Of a DNA stretch of 64,000 nucleotides, positions 52,522 through 61,826 are shown one piece after another (the first letter of the stretch is position 1; the number at the start of each line of letters is the position of its first letter). This DNA is from Paenibacillus crassostreae (GTDB lineage Bacteria; Bacillota; Bacilli; Paenibacillales; Paenibacillaceae), in the NCBI RefSeq assembly GCF_001857945.1, contig NZ_CP017770.1:2790001-2854000 (forward strand). Reading direction: 5' to 3'. Below the pieces are notes generated by a model, which ran no database searches, had not been told where the DNA came from, and saw only the letters and a program-made list of their open reading frames with translations. The position numbers were made by a program, and so were the translations under genes.

Positions 52522-55500
52522 TTAAAGTGTCCAATCTGATTCATATCCTCTTGTCTGACCATCCATCGTGATGGCAACCTTCAATTTATATACATTACTG
52601 TGATCTATTGCAGAAAGGCATAGTTGATGCATCTCTTCTCCGCTCACGGCAATCGTATTGATAAGGCTCGTCTGATCTATTAAAGAGCCATCCTCTGCAT
52701 ACAAAGATACAGTTATGGCATATTGGTGGCTAAAGTAAGAATCCTTATTGATGATTCCGATCTGTGCAATAAGAGGCTTGTGCGGAAGCAAGCTTCCTCT
52801 TCGTAACGATGGTCGTACACTTAGAACATCAGGCGAGATTAATCGAAGGACAAGCTCTTTCGGAGCAACACATCCTTCACCCGACAGCACCTCAAGTACA
52901 TGTTCGCCAGCTTCTAATACAATGCGCTCCGTTGAAAGAGTCCTACTATTATTTCCATCTAAGCCATAACCGATCGGAACAGAAACGTCATGTCCATCGC
53001 ATTTTAACAAAATGCTAACGGCGCTATTGCTATTCACTTGGTCAGCGGTATCCGCATCATCATCGTATTTGCTATTCCCATTACCATCACTATCGCCATC
53101 CCCAGCCAGCAACACTTCATATATTCCTGATTCCTCAACGAATATATCAATACACTCTGCTTCCTCTGCTGGAAGGGAGATTATACCCGGTATAGACACT
53201 GGATCGAAGGATGGTTCACTTTCTTGCACCTTCGAATCAGCCTGCTTCCCGCCATAGTAGCTCTCAGGAGGTCCGAGATAACTAGACTCAAGAACACCAT
53301 GATGGATAACGATCTTCTGTAGTACTACAATCGGGTCAACCATCCATACGGTTAGGGTATGGTATCCTGTTTCGGCGATGTGATGTGTACTAAGCGCTGT
53401 GCGGATATTAAGAATGACACTCTTTTCCCAATCCTTCTCATGGAATGACCCATCTGGCATCCGTTGTATAGCATCACATATTTGCACGGGTCCATTGTCG
53501 AAGGAGACGCCTATTCGTAACCCCATTCCTGGAACGAAATCATTCGATGGTGCCAACAATAATTCCACTGTTAGCTCGCCTGGCTGAACGACATACACCT
53601 GATATTCTACACGTGGGGAAGTAGCTGGTTCTGGTGAATTCGTACAAGATGTCGTCACAGGGAAGACTGCCATCGAGGAGAGGGTACGACCGTAACCAGC
53701 GATCCGCTCCCAATCTGCACCATTCGCAGATAGCTTACGACTGTAATGTTCTGCTTCTATTGATATATATCCATTACTTTCGATATGCCCACTGAGCGAT
53801 TCTCGTGACGGGGTTACAGGATTGGAAATAGACACCTCTATGTTGACTTTGACTTGATATGCACCAATAACTGTAATAGTAGCGGCAATAGCTTCACCCT
53901 TTGGAGCGGTCTCCCAATCAATGTCTACCCAAATGCGCCGCTGGTTGTACACTTGTCCTTCCTCTGAGGACACTTTAATCCAAGGCATATTGACTTTAAC
54001 ACTGTATTTAAAGGGTGATGAGCACTTGTTGAAGATGTCAAAATACCTTTTCTCCTGCGTAAACACATCAAATTCAGGCAATTTGCAAAGGTCATCATGG
54101 TCATTCGCTGGCCATACATGCACAGATCCTTCCACAGCTATTCCCATCTCTGATCCTTCACGCTCTTCTACACGGCCAACCTCTGGCATGATGTGATGTG
54201 GAGGGTGATTCCAATACGTATATCCGATATGCGTCTGGTCCATCATATGATCCCATTTGCCCAGCGATAATCGTTTGTTATAGTCGAAAGTGAGCTCTCG
54301 ATCTGCTTCGAATAGAAGCTCGACTGCACGTGCTTCTACATTTGCTATAATCCGTCCTTGCTTGGCATAGAGTTTACTTCTCTCAGCACGCATCTGGAGC
54401 TCAAGTACCTGAGCTGAAGCCTTCACAGGGAATAATACCAGTTGGAAGAAGGCATCTTGTAAATGCCCAGGAAGCTGCTCGAATAATGCCTCTGCCTTGG
54501 TCGTAATATCCCGGAATTCCGAAACAACAATCTCGGCCTCTTTATAGTGAATAGAACTGTAAAGCTCGACTGCATTCAATAACTCCGGTTTTAAGCGCCC
54601 GTTATATTTGGTATACCGTTCTATTAAGTCGGTGATTTCATCGGCATATTCCACCCCGAACTGAGCTATTACCCATTGGAGGGTATACGGATGGAAGTTA
54701 TCCTTCGTGAAATGTTCTATATTCCAAGCCATACGCAGGAAATATTCCAGTGGGAATTCCATAGGCTTCAGGTCACCAACATTAAGAATCCATATGCGAT
54801 CCGCCCCATATTCATAGGCTTTGTGCATTTGCTCCCATATTTTCTGAATCGGAACAGTGTTGAGCCATTTGTAAGAACGAGGGCCACCCACATAGTCTAA
54901 GTGATAATATATACCTGCCCCACCCGAGCGAGTACGTTCTTCCTCTGTGGGTACTCTTCGTAGATTGCCATGATTATCGTCTGACCACAGTAAAGTGATA
55001 TCATCTGGAACTCTCATCCCATGCTCATAATAATCTTGCACTTCTTTATATAGGGCCCATAGTTGAGGGACCTGCGTTATATCTTTATCCATCTGATTAG
55101 CAATGATTTCGCGCTGATCTTCCACAACATGTTGCAGTAATTGAATCTTCTCTTCAAAAGACAAATGCCCGCCCATCGCTTCGTCGCCATCTCCGCGCAT
55201 ACCAAGTGTGACGATGGTCTCAAAGTCGCGACTACGTGCTATGCCTTCCTCCCAGAATCGATACAACACTTCATCATTGATAGAATAATCCCAAGGACCT
55301 TGACGATGTTTCTTCCAATCACCATGTGGTCGCAGCATCGGTTCATGATGAGATGTACCGATGACAATTCCATAATAATCAGCTATTTCAGGGTTCAGAG
55401 GATCATCCTCATGGAAGGTGTTGTCCCACATCGCGGGCCATAGATAATTTGCTTTAAGACGTAGGAGTAGCTCAAATATGCTCGCATAAAAATCATGATT

Positions 55501-56097
55501 CAACTCTTGATAGTTGGAACGACCCCATGCCATAAGCGACGGACCTTCATCGTTCAAGAAGATACCGCGATACTTCACCGATGGTGTTCCTTGTTTATAG
55601 ATACCAGGAATGACATATAGGTTGTTCTGTTGGTTCGGTGGAACATCTGCCCACCAATGCCATGGAGATACGCCAATATTCTCGGAAATATCATAGATAC
55701 CAAAGATCGTGCCTCTCTTATCGCTTCCAGCGATGACGAGTGCAGATTCTATGCCCGGTTGTGGGTTCATGACCGTCTGAATCACAAAAGACTCCCATTG
55801 GTTAGCCACGCCGCAAGTGTCAACTTTCCCATCTGCTATGAGTTGGTCAATGACAGGTGAATGGCCGATGGTTCCGATGATAATTACATGAGCTGTTTCT
55901 TCAGAATCAGACAGTTGATTGATGAGTCTCGTCGATTGCTGTGTAATCCGTGTAATATCCTTACATAGATCATGTGCTGCTCGTGTTATACCAGGCTCTT
56001 CCGTCGAAGCTACGTAGAGATGAGCAGCCTTCCCTTGGTGAACCATTTGGAAATCATTCTTCTCCATAGATGAACGAATATATTTAGGATGAAACAT
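52522..56097 (-). CDS. GH115 xylan alpha-1,2-glucuronidase, intracellular
   Basis: A 1,191-residue enzyme that removes glucuronic or 4-O-methylglucuronic acid from xylan or its oligomers. The N-terminal domain (about 1-170) ends in GTIFGIYDISENIGVSPWHWWADVPP read in part; the catalytic barrel follows with KYRGIFLNDEGPSLMAW, LLRLKANYLWPAMWDNTF, IVIGTSHHEPMLR, TLGMRGDGDEAM and WSDDNHGNLRRVP, all GH115 hallmarks. C-terminal beta domains contain a low-complexity Asp/Gly/Asn/Ser insertion (about 1017-1046). No signal peptide, hence cytoplasmic action on imported aldouronates. It is divergent from the yesN-yesM-importer-GH10 operon. GAGGGGGAAG precedes the ATG. Confidence 0.92.
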   Translation of the reverse strand: MFHPKYIRSSMEKNDFQMVHQGKAAHLYVASTEEPGITRAAHDLCKDITRITQQSTRLINQLSDSEETAHVIIIGTIGHSPVIDQLIADGKVDTCGVANQWESFVIQTVMNPQPGIESALVIAGSDKRGTIFGIYDISENIGVSPWHWWADVPPNQQNNLYVIPGIYKQGTPSVKYRGIFLNDEGPSLMAWGRSNYQELNHDFYASIFELLLRLKANYLWPAMWDNTFHEDDPLNPEIADYYGIVIGTSHHEPMLRPHGDWKKHRQGPWDYSINDEVLYRFWEEGIARSRDFETIVTLGMRGDGDEAMGGHLSFEEKIQLLQHVVEDQREIIANQMDKDITQVPQLWALYKEVQDYYEHGMRVPDDITLLWSDDNHGNLRRVPTEEERTRSGGAGIYYHLDYVGGPRSYKWLNTVPIQKIWEQMHKAYEYGADRIWILNVGDLKPMEFPLEYFLRMAWNIEHFTKDNFHPYTLQWVIAQFGVEYADEITDLIERYTKYNGRLKPELLNAVELYSSIHYKEAEIVVSEFRDITTKAEALFEQLPGHLQDAFFQLVLFPVKASAQVLELQMRAERSKLYAKQGRIIANVEARAVELLFEADRELTFDYNKRLSLGKWDHMMDQTHIGYTYWNHPPHHIMPEVGRVEEREGSEMGIAVEGSVHVWPANDHDDLCKLPEFDVFTQEKRYFDIFNKCSSPFKYSVKVNMPWIKVSSEEGQVYNQRRIWVDIDWETAPKGEAIAATITVIGAYQVKVNIEVSISNPVTPSRESLSGHIESNGYISIEAEHYSRKLSANGADWERIAGYGRTLSSMAVFPVTTSCTNSPEPATSPRVEYQVYVVQPGELTVELLLAPSNDFVPGMGLRIGVSFDNGPVQICDAIQRMPDGSFHEKDWEKSVILNIRTALSTHHIAETGYHTLTVWMVDPIVVLQKIVIHHGVLESSYLGPPESYYGGKQADSKVQESEPSFDPVSIPGIISLPAEEAECIDIFVEESGIYEVLLAGDGDSDGNGNSKYDDDADTADQVNSNSAVSILLKCDGHDVSVPIGYGLDGNNSRTLSTERIVLEAGEHVLEVLSGEGCVAPKELVLRLISPDVLSVRPSLRRGSLLPHKPLIAQIGIINKDSYFSHQYAITVSLYAEDGSLIDQTSLINTIAVSGEEMHQLCLSAIDHSNVYKLKVAITMDGQTRGYESDWTL

Positions 56098-56154
56098 GAG
56101 GCTTCCCCCTCGAGAAAGTAATATAAATTAGGAATTCGGAGTGTTACTAATATA

Positions 56155-56173
56155 AATAGAAATGGTTTCTATT
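56155..56173. promoter_or_regulatory. 19 bp perfect-armed palindrome upstream of the GH115 gene
   Basis: AATAGAAA-TGG-TTTCTATT, 58 bp upstream of the GH115 start in the 343 bp divergent region. It is a good operator candidate. The rest of that region is AT-rich and holds no gene. Confidence 0.55.
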
Positions 56174-56440
56174 CGATCATGCTATCATACTTGGATTGCT
56201 GCAGGTACCATACAAACTATAGTTAAAACTTTAAAAAGACTATGATTAAATGGATATACTAATATATCAAGTGTAATCCTGTTTCAGGTATTATTGTAAT
56301 GATAATCTAATTTAGTTCATAATTACATTGACATATGTATGAAGTGAATGAAGAATAAAGTGAGTAATGTAAGGGTTTTCTTTAATTCTGAAATTCTTTA
56401 TTATTTAGATACGTCATGGAAGTGAAAGGTGGGACTTACA

Positions 56441-58033
56441 ATGTTTAGAGTTATTCTAGTAGATGATGAAATGTATACCCGTAAGGGGTTAATGAAATTG
56501 ATAGACTGGGAAGCCTGCGGCTTTCAGGTTGTAGGAGAAGCAGATAATGGCGAGGATGCTTTGGAACTGATTAAGGACATTCAACCTGAGTTAGTGATTA
56601 CGGATATTCGTATGCCTGTGCTTGATGGACTTGAACTAATTCGTAGGGTCACTGAGGAAGGTATAGCGGATCCCATGTTTATTATACTTAGTGGATATGA
56701 TGATTTCAATTATGCTCAAAAGGCCTTGAGATATGGAGTACATGATTTTATTCTAAAGCCCGTAGACGAAATTGAGTTTGCAGCAACGCTTCAAATATTA
56801 AGAGAAAAACTAACGAGTGATCGTGCGAATCGTGATCTGGAGAACAATTTATTGACAGGTGCGATGATAGAGGCGCTTATTCTAGACCATCCTGACGATG
56901 CATTCTTAGCTGAATGGGAAGATCGGTTGATGTTGAAGGAAGTAAAAGGTCTATATTATATGTTTGCTGAGATGAACGATACTCATCTTTCTAGTGAAGT
57001 GGGAACTTCTCTAAGTCTATCAGGGTTTAAGGAGACACTACAACGGACACTACAACAGATCACAGGAGGAGGACAGCCCTTTTATTTGCATGAGCATCGT
57101 AGTCGTATAGGTTTTATTGTCCCAGATAGTATTATAGAAATCTTCCAAGGAGAGGTCCGAGCCTTCGCGGAGACCCTGCTTCAACATCTTAAGAAGGAAA
57201 CAGAATTGAGAATTTTCCTATATGCCGGATGTAAGGTAGAATGCTTAGCGGACATTCGTGATTCGTATCGAAGTGCCAAGGAAGTACTTCAATACAAATA
57301 TATGCATGATGACACGGGTATTGTTATACATGAAGGAACGCTGCCAACACTTCAATATATTAGTCTCGATGATGGCGTATATAAGCAACTGGTTGAACAG
57401 ATTGAGGAGATGGCATTTGATAAGCTAGATCATACGATTAAGATGATGTTCGCTAATTTTCGGGATAAGTGTTATGCACCAGAAGCAGTTAAGATGAATA
57501 TTCATCAATGCGTCATGATTATCGTAAAAACGATGAATGAAATGGGTGGCGATGAACAAGAGATCTCTACTTTAGATAAGCTGCTGAACTGGAATGACTT
57601 AAATCTTTCCCTTAGTGAGCTAAGAAATGTATTTGCGGTATTTGCGGAGGAGAGTGGACAGTATATCGCCGAACTTCGTAAGAAGAAGCACAGTGGTGAC
57701 ATCCAAAAGATACGAGCATATATTGAATCGCACTATCAGGAGAATATCAGTCTTAAATCTATTGCAGCCCAATTCTATGTGAATCCGGTGTATTTAGGGC
57801 AATTGTTTAAGAAGACATATGGGGTGTACTTTAACGATTTCTTGCAACAATTAAGAATGAATGAAGCTAAAAGATTGTTACGGCAGACGGATCTGCGGAT
57901 TTACGAAGTAAGTGAACGGATTGGATTTGGCAATAGCGATTATTTTGTGACCAAATTTGAGAAGATGGAAGGCATGACCCCAAGTGAGTACCGAAACAGC
58001 TTAAATAAGGGAGGAGTTCACGAGGATAAATGA
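56441..58033 (+). CDS. YesN-type response regulator with AraC DNA-binding domain
   Basis: A 530-residue transcription activator. The receiver domain (1-120) has VILVDDEMYTRKGL, the phospho-Asp in VITDIRMPVLDGLEL and Lys in ILKPVDE. A middle region (about 130-415) has no strong signature. The C-terminal AraC-type double helix-turn-helix (about 425-525) includes SLKSIAAQFYVNPVYLGQLFKKTYG and ISERIGFGNSDYFVTKFEK-type segment (here VSERIGFGN). ATG 56441 after AAAGGTGG is preferred over 56429. It overlaps the kinase gene by four bases. Such pairs activate neighbouring importer and xylanase genes in Paenibacillus. Confidence 0.92.
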   Translation: MFRVILVDDEMYTRKGLMKLIDWEACGFQVVGEADNGEDALELIKDIQPELVITDIRMPVLDGLELIRRVTEEGIADPMFIILSGYDDFNYAQKALRYGVHDFILKPVDEIEFAATLQILREKLTSDRANRDLENNLLTGAMIEALILDHPDDAFLAEWEDRLMLKEVKGLYYMFAEMNDTHLSSEVGTSLSLSGFKETLQRTLQQITGGGQPFYLHEHRSRIGFIVPDSIIEIFQGEVRAFAETLLQHLKKETELRIFLYAGCKVECLADIRDSYRSAKEVLQYKYMHDDTGIVIHEGTLPTLQYISLDDGVYKQLVEQIEEMAFDKLDHTIKMMFANFRDKCYAPEAVKMNIHQCVMIIVKTMNEMGGDEQEISTLDKLLNWNDLNLSLSELRNVFAVFAEESGQYIAELRKKKHSGDIQKIRAYIESHYQENISLKSIAAQFYVNPVYLGQLFKKTYGVYFNDFLQQLRMNEAKRLLRQTDLRIYEVSERIGFGNSDYFVTKFEKMEGMTPSEYRNSLNKGGVHEDK

Positions 58034-59775
58034 AGCTACCTAGTCTGAATAATGTTCGTTTACGAGGTAAAATGTTGATCATTTACTTTCTAGGCGTGTT
58101 CGTCCCACTCTTGATTATTAGTTATATATTCTATTATACAACGACGAATAATATGAAACAGCAGCTTATTGATGATATTACCCGTGCGATTGAACAAGTG
58201 AAGAATGAATTCGCTAGGGAAGTAGAAGGGACGATGGAGATCTCGTCAGTATTCTATACAGATCATCTATTGAATGAAATTATTGATACAAAATATGAAG
58301 TCCCTGCTGATTATGTTGCGGCTTATGACTCTTATTTACGTCGAATTCTAAATGCATATACCCCGGTTTATAATGCGGTGGCAGGGATCACAGTCTACGT
58401 GGACAATCCAACATTGCTATTCTCGGGTGGGGTTAATGTGATTGATGCATATGTGAAGGAGAAAGCCTGGTACCAGCAGGTGTTAAATAATCGATTGTCT
58501 CAACCTTTAATCATACGGACAGGGGATGATCAGAACCTGGATACATTTAGCGTTGTTCGTAGAATGGATGCTTTTTACTCGCAGAATCAGTTTCACAAAA
58601 TATTAAAAATTGATATGAAGATGTCATCGATCAGGCAGATCTTTAGCAACCTAAACCTCCAGGGAAGTGTCTACCTTCTGAATGAAAAAGGTGACATCGA
58701 GTATACAACGGATCCGGCTGTGAATATCCAGAGTGGTGGGGTATCCTTTGATACCATTACATCGAGTGCAGACATGATTGAATTCCGTACAGAATATACG
58801 ATGACCAATGACCTGAATGGATGGAGTATCGTTGCGATGGTGTCCAAGGATGATGTATTTAAGGAAGTGCGTCAATCGCGGAGTTTCATTATTCTGGTTA
58901 CTATCATAAACACATTGCTTCCTACTTTTATTATTATCTGGATTACGAGGTCATTGAATGTACGGATCATCCGTATTTTGAAACATATGAAAAGGGTTAA
59001 GAATCAACAGTTCGATACGGTCCCAGAAGATGAATCTCGAGATGAGATTGGTCAACTGACAGAAGAGTTTAATCGGATGACTCTGCAAATTAAGAGTCTT
59101 ATTAATGATGTGTATGTAACCGACATTCAGAAGAAAGACCTTGAAATTCAACGTCGGCATTCGCAACTAAATGCGCTACAGAGTCAGATTAATCCTCACT
59201 TCCTATTTAACGCTCTTGAGACCATTCGGATGCGGAGTGTGATGAAAGACGAGAAGGAAACAGCGCACATAATCCAGAACATGGCCAAGATTTTTCGTAA
59301 CTCGCTGATCTGGAAACGGGACATGATTACGCTCAAAGAAGAGCTTGACTTTATGCATTGTTTTCTTGAAATCCAGAAATATCGATTCGGTGACAAGCTT
59401 AATTATAATATCCGTACAGATGAGAGCGATTATAAATTCCTTATTCCAAAAATGTCTATCGTAACCTTCGTGGAGAATGCCAGTATTCATGGGATTGAAC
59501 CACTTAAATCAGGAGGGAAAATTGAGGTAGATATTCAACGAATTCGTAATGAGCTTGTTGTTACTATTCGAGATAACGGCGTTGGGATGGAAATGGAGAA
59601 GATCGAGCACCTTTATCATTATATTAGGGAAGAGGAAGAGATGGGTGACAGAATTGGTATTCAAAATGTGATCTATCGTCTCAAGCTATATTTTGGGACT
59701 CGGTTTGAGTTAATGATCGATAGCCAACCCGGAGTGGGAACACAAATTACATTAAAAATCCCAGTAGAAGAGTAA
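58030..59775 (+). CDS. YesM-type sensor histidine kinase
   Basis: A 581-residue membrane kinase. TM1 is at about 13-36 (MLIIYFLGVFVPLLIISYIFYY in part), followed by a large extracellular Cache-like sensor (about 37-285), TM2 (about 288-312), a HAMP domain (about 313-365), the phospho-acceptor His region SQINPHFLFNALETIRM (about 395) and the ATPase domain with FVENASIHGIEPL, IRDNGVGM and GIGIQN-type G-box (here DRIGIQNVIYRL). It would sense an extracellular sugar, likely a xylan fragment bound by the lipoprotein encoded next, and phosphorylate the partner regulator. Confidence 0.92.
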   Translation: MKLPSLNNVRLRGKMLIIYFLGVFVPLLIISYIFYYTTTNNMKQQLIDDITRAIEQVKNEFAREVEGTMEISSVFYTDHLLNEIIDTKYEVPADYVAAYDSYLRRILNAYTPVYNAVAGITVYVDNPTLLFSGGVNVIDAYVKEKAWYQQVLNNRLSQPLIIRTGDDQNLDTFSVVRRMDAFYSQNQFHKILKIDMKMSSIRQIFSNLNLQGSVYLLNEKGDIEYTTDPAVNIQSGGVSFDTITSSADMIEFRTEYTMTNDLNGWSIVAMVSKDDVFKEVRQSRSFIILVTIINTLLPTFIIIWITRSLNVRIIRILKHMKRVKNQQFDTVPEDESRDEIGQLTEEFNRMTLQIKSLINDVYVTDIQKKDLEIQRRHSQLNALQSQINPHFLFNALETIRMRSVMKDEKETAHIIQNMAKIFRNSLIWKRDMITLKEELDFMHCFLEIQKYRFGDKLNYNIRTDESDYKFLIPKMSIVTFVENASIHGIEPLKSGGKIEVDIQRIRNELVVTIRDNGVGMEMEKIEHLYHYIREEEEMGDRIGIQNVIYRLKLYFGTRFELMIDSQPGVGTQITLKIPVEE

Positions 59776-59781
59776 TGAGGT

Positions 59782-59822
59782 ATCTATAGGGGCATCTATA
59801 GTTTTCTAAGTATCATCTATAG
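59782..59822 (+). promoter_or_regulatory. Triple ATCTATAG direct repeat, candidate YesN binding site
   Basis: ATCTATAG occurs at 59782-59789, 59794-59801 and 59815-59822, with start-to-start spacings of 12 and 21 bp. AraC-type activators commonly bind direct half-sites about two helical turns apart. The array lies between yesM and the binding-protein gene. Confidence 0.6.
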
Positions 59823-59865
59823 AATGATGGGTGAGAAATTATGAAAATCTCAATTATAATCAATA

Positions 59866-59879
59866 TGAAAGTGCTTACA
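59866..59879. promoter_or_regulatory. cre-like site (possible CcpA binding)
   Basis: TGAAAGTGCTTACA differs at one defined position from the cre consensus TGWNANCGNTNWCA. It lies 36 bp upstream of the binding-protein start codon, a position suited to catabolite repression. Confidence 0.45.
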
Positions 59880-59915
59880 AATTAATCAAAAGTTTCGAAG
59901 GGGGATTGTCCAAGT

Positions 59916-61625
59916 ATGGGAAAGAAACAGATAGGACTTATTTGTCTTACAGCAGTCATGATGGGATCTATTCTTGCAGGTTGCTCAGGCAACAATGGTA
60001 ATACGGCCAACAGTGGTAATACGACTGCATCTAATGAACCTGGAGTAGCAACTGAAGAGAAGGTAGATAAAGTCTCATTTTCTTATTTCAATGCGGCGGC
60101 AGGTAAGGATGTTAACACTAACGAAACGACAATCGGTAAAATTTACGAAGAGCAGACTGGTGTTAACTGGAAGATGGAGCATCTCGTAGGTGATGAGAAT
60201 ACTAAGATTGGAACATTCATCGCAAGTAATGACTTTCCAGATGTCATCGTACCAGGAGAAACTATTGATAAGCTTGTTGATGCAGGTGCGTTCATCCCTC
60301 TTAATGATTTGATCGAGGAACATGGTCAGAACATTAAACGAGTATATGAGCCTTATTTCAACTTAATGAAGGATGAGAATGGTAATATCAACTTCCTACC
60401 ATTCAGTGCAAACGTAGGCGAGTTTATGCCAGAACCAAATATTACACAAGGTGCATTCTGGATTCAACGTCGGGTGTTGAAAGAAGCTGGATACCCAACA
60501 ATTAAGACTTATGATCAATATTTGAACTTAATCCGTGACTATGTAGCTAAACATCCAGATGAAGACTTAACTGGTTACTTGGCATTAACATCACAAGATC
60601 AGTTCTTCGCATTTACGAATCCGCCAATGCATTTGGCAGGCTATCCGAATGATGGTGGTACTATCATTGATATGGAGACTCACCAAGCAATGGATTATGG
60701 AGATGATGTAAATAGCACGAAACGTTATCTTCAAGAATTGAACAAGCTCAACGATGAGGGCATCTTTGATAAGTCATCCTTCGTGGATACGAAAGATCAA
60801 TATATCGCGAAGCTTGCTTCCGGTAAGGTTCTTGGATTCTTTGACTACAAATGGCAAGCGGCAGATGGGATGAATAGTCTTCGAGAAGCTGCAGTAGCAT
60901 CAGGTAACCATGATCTAGATTACATGGCGCTTCCTATCGTGTTTGACGAAAACATAAAGGATCAATATATTGACCCGCCATCTTTTGTAAGTAATCGTGG
61001 TATCGGTATCACAGTTAGTGCTAAGGACCCAGTTCGTATTATTCAATTCTTCGATAATTTGTTAACTGATGAGAACCAAGTCCTCAATCAATGGGGAATT
61101 AAAGGAGAAACGTTTGAAGTTAATGAAGAAGGACGTTTCCACCGTACAGAAGAACAAATCGTAAAAGCTAATGAGAAAGCATTTCAACAATCATTTGGTT
61201 TCACCTATTTCAATTATAGCTGGCCGATGTATGGTGGCGGATCATCGTTCCCAGACGGTAACTCTGTAGGGCCAGGAACTCAACCAGAAGTTGCACAAAT
61301 GTCATATACCGAAGGTGATAAGGAGTTGTTGGAAGCTTACAATATTGAATCCTTCTCACAACTTTTCTCTACACCAGATGAACGTCCATGGTATCCGGCA
61401 TGGAGCATTCCGATTCCACAAGGATCAGAAGCGCAAGTGTTCGAACAGAAGAGAAATGATTTACAACGCAAATACTTCCCACAACTAGTCCTAGCAGCTC
61501 CGGCTGATTTCGAAAAGGTTTGGACTGAATATTACACAGAATTTAACAAGTTAGATGTTAAGGCGTTAGAGGATGTAATTAGTGCTGGAGTAGCCAAAAA
61601 AGTAGAAATATTAGCAGGTCAGTAG
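59916..61625 (+). CDS. Extracellular sugar-binding lipoprotein (LplA/LipO type, likely aldouronate-binding)
   Basis: A 569-residue substrate-binding lipoprotein. The signal peptide ends in the lipobox ILAGCSGNN (lipid-anchored Cys near 23), followed by an Asn/Ser/Thr-rich linker. The mature protein starts KVSFSYFNAAAGKDVN and includes EEQTGVNWKMEHLVGD and FIASNDFPDVIVPGETID, typical of large family-1-like binding proteins of Paenibacillus importers. Together with the two following permeases it should import xylan oligosaccharides carrying glucuronic acid; this rests on GH115 and GH10 context. A terminator-like hairpin separates it from the permease genes, probably keeping binding-protein mRNA in excess. 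AAGGGGG precedes the ATG. Confidence 0.9.
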   Translation: MGKKQIGLICLTAVMMGSILAGCSGNNGNTANSGNTTASNEPGVATEEKVDKVSFSYFNAAAGKDVNTNETTIGKIYEEQTGVNWKMEHLVGDENTKIGTFIASNDFPDVIVPGETIDKLVDAGAFIPLNDLIEEHGQNIKRVYEPYFNLMKDENGNINFLPFSANVGEFMPEPNITQGAFWIQRRVLKEAGYPTIKTYDQYLNLIRDYVAKHPDEDLTGYLALTSQDQFFAFTNPPMHLAGYPNDGGTIIDMETHQAMDYGDDVNSTKRYLQELNKLNDEGIFDKSSFVDTKDQYIAKLASGKVLGFFDYKWQAADGMNSLREAAVASGNHDLDYMALPIVFDENIKDQYIDPPSFVSNRGIGITVSAKDPVRIIQFFDNLLTDENQVLNQWGIKGETFEVNEEGRFHRTEEQIVKANEKAFQQSFGFTYFNYSWPMYGGGSSFPDGNSVGPGTQPEVAQMSYTEGDKELLEAYNIESFSQLFSTPDERPWYPAWSIPIPQGSEAQVFEQKRNDLQRKYFPQLVLAAPADFEKVWTEYYTEFNKLDVKALEDVISAGVAKKVEILAGQ

Positions 61626-61644
61626 AACGATTGTAGGAGAGGGG

Positions 61645-61686
61645 AAGGGCAGTTGTCTAGATATGGTCGACTGCCCTTTCCTTTTT
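61645..61686 (+). terminator. Intra-operon terminator/attenuator
   Basis: AAGGGCAGT pairs with ACTGCCCTT around a 16-base loop, followed by TCCTTTTT, between the binding-protein and permease genes. Confidence 0.8.
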
Positions 61687-61687
61687 C

Positions 61688-61788
61688 AAAATATAAGAAA
61701 GTATAAGTTTTACGCTATACTTTATGTCTTATATTTCTCGCTTAAACGCGTACCGTCCTTATAAGGACGCCTAAGGCGTTTATGCTTG
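61688..61788. repeat. 101 bp double-hairpin repeat, copy B (uninterrupted)
   Basis: The first hairpin has arms AAATATAAGA and TCTTATATTT; the second has AAACGC/GCGTTT outside and GTCCTTATAAGGAC inside. It aligns with 6792-6953 once the nested palindrome there is removed. It lies inside a transporter operon, between the terminator and the first permease gene. Confidence 0.75.
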
Positions 61789-61826
61789 TTTAACGATTCT
61801 ACTGAGGATAGAGAGGAGAATATACT

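Noticed and set aside
56328-56356. Possible promoter TTGACA-17-AAGAAT before yesN
   Set aside because: The -35 is perfect but the -10 is poor and no better -10 lies at 16-18 bp; not strong enough to annotate.
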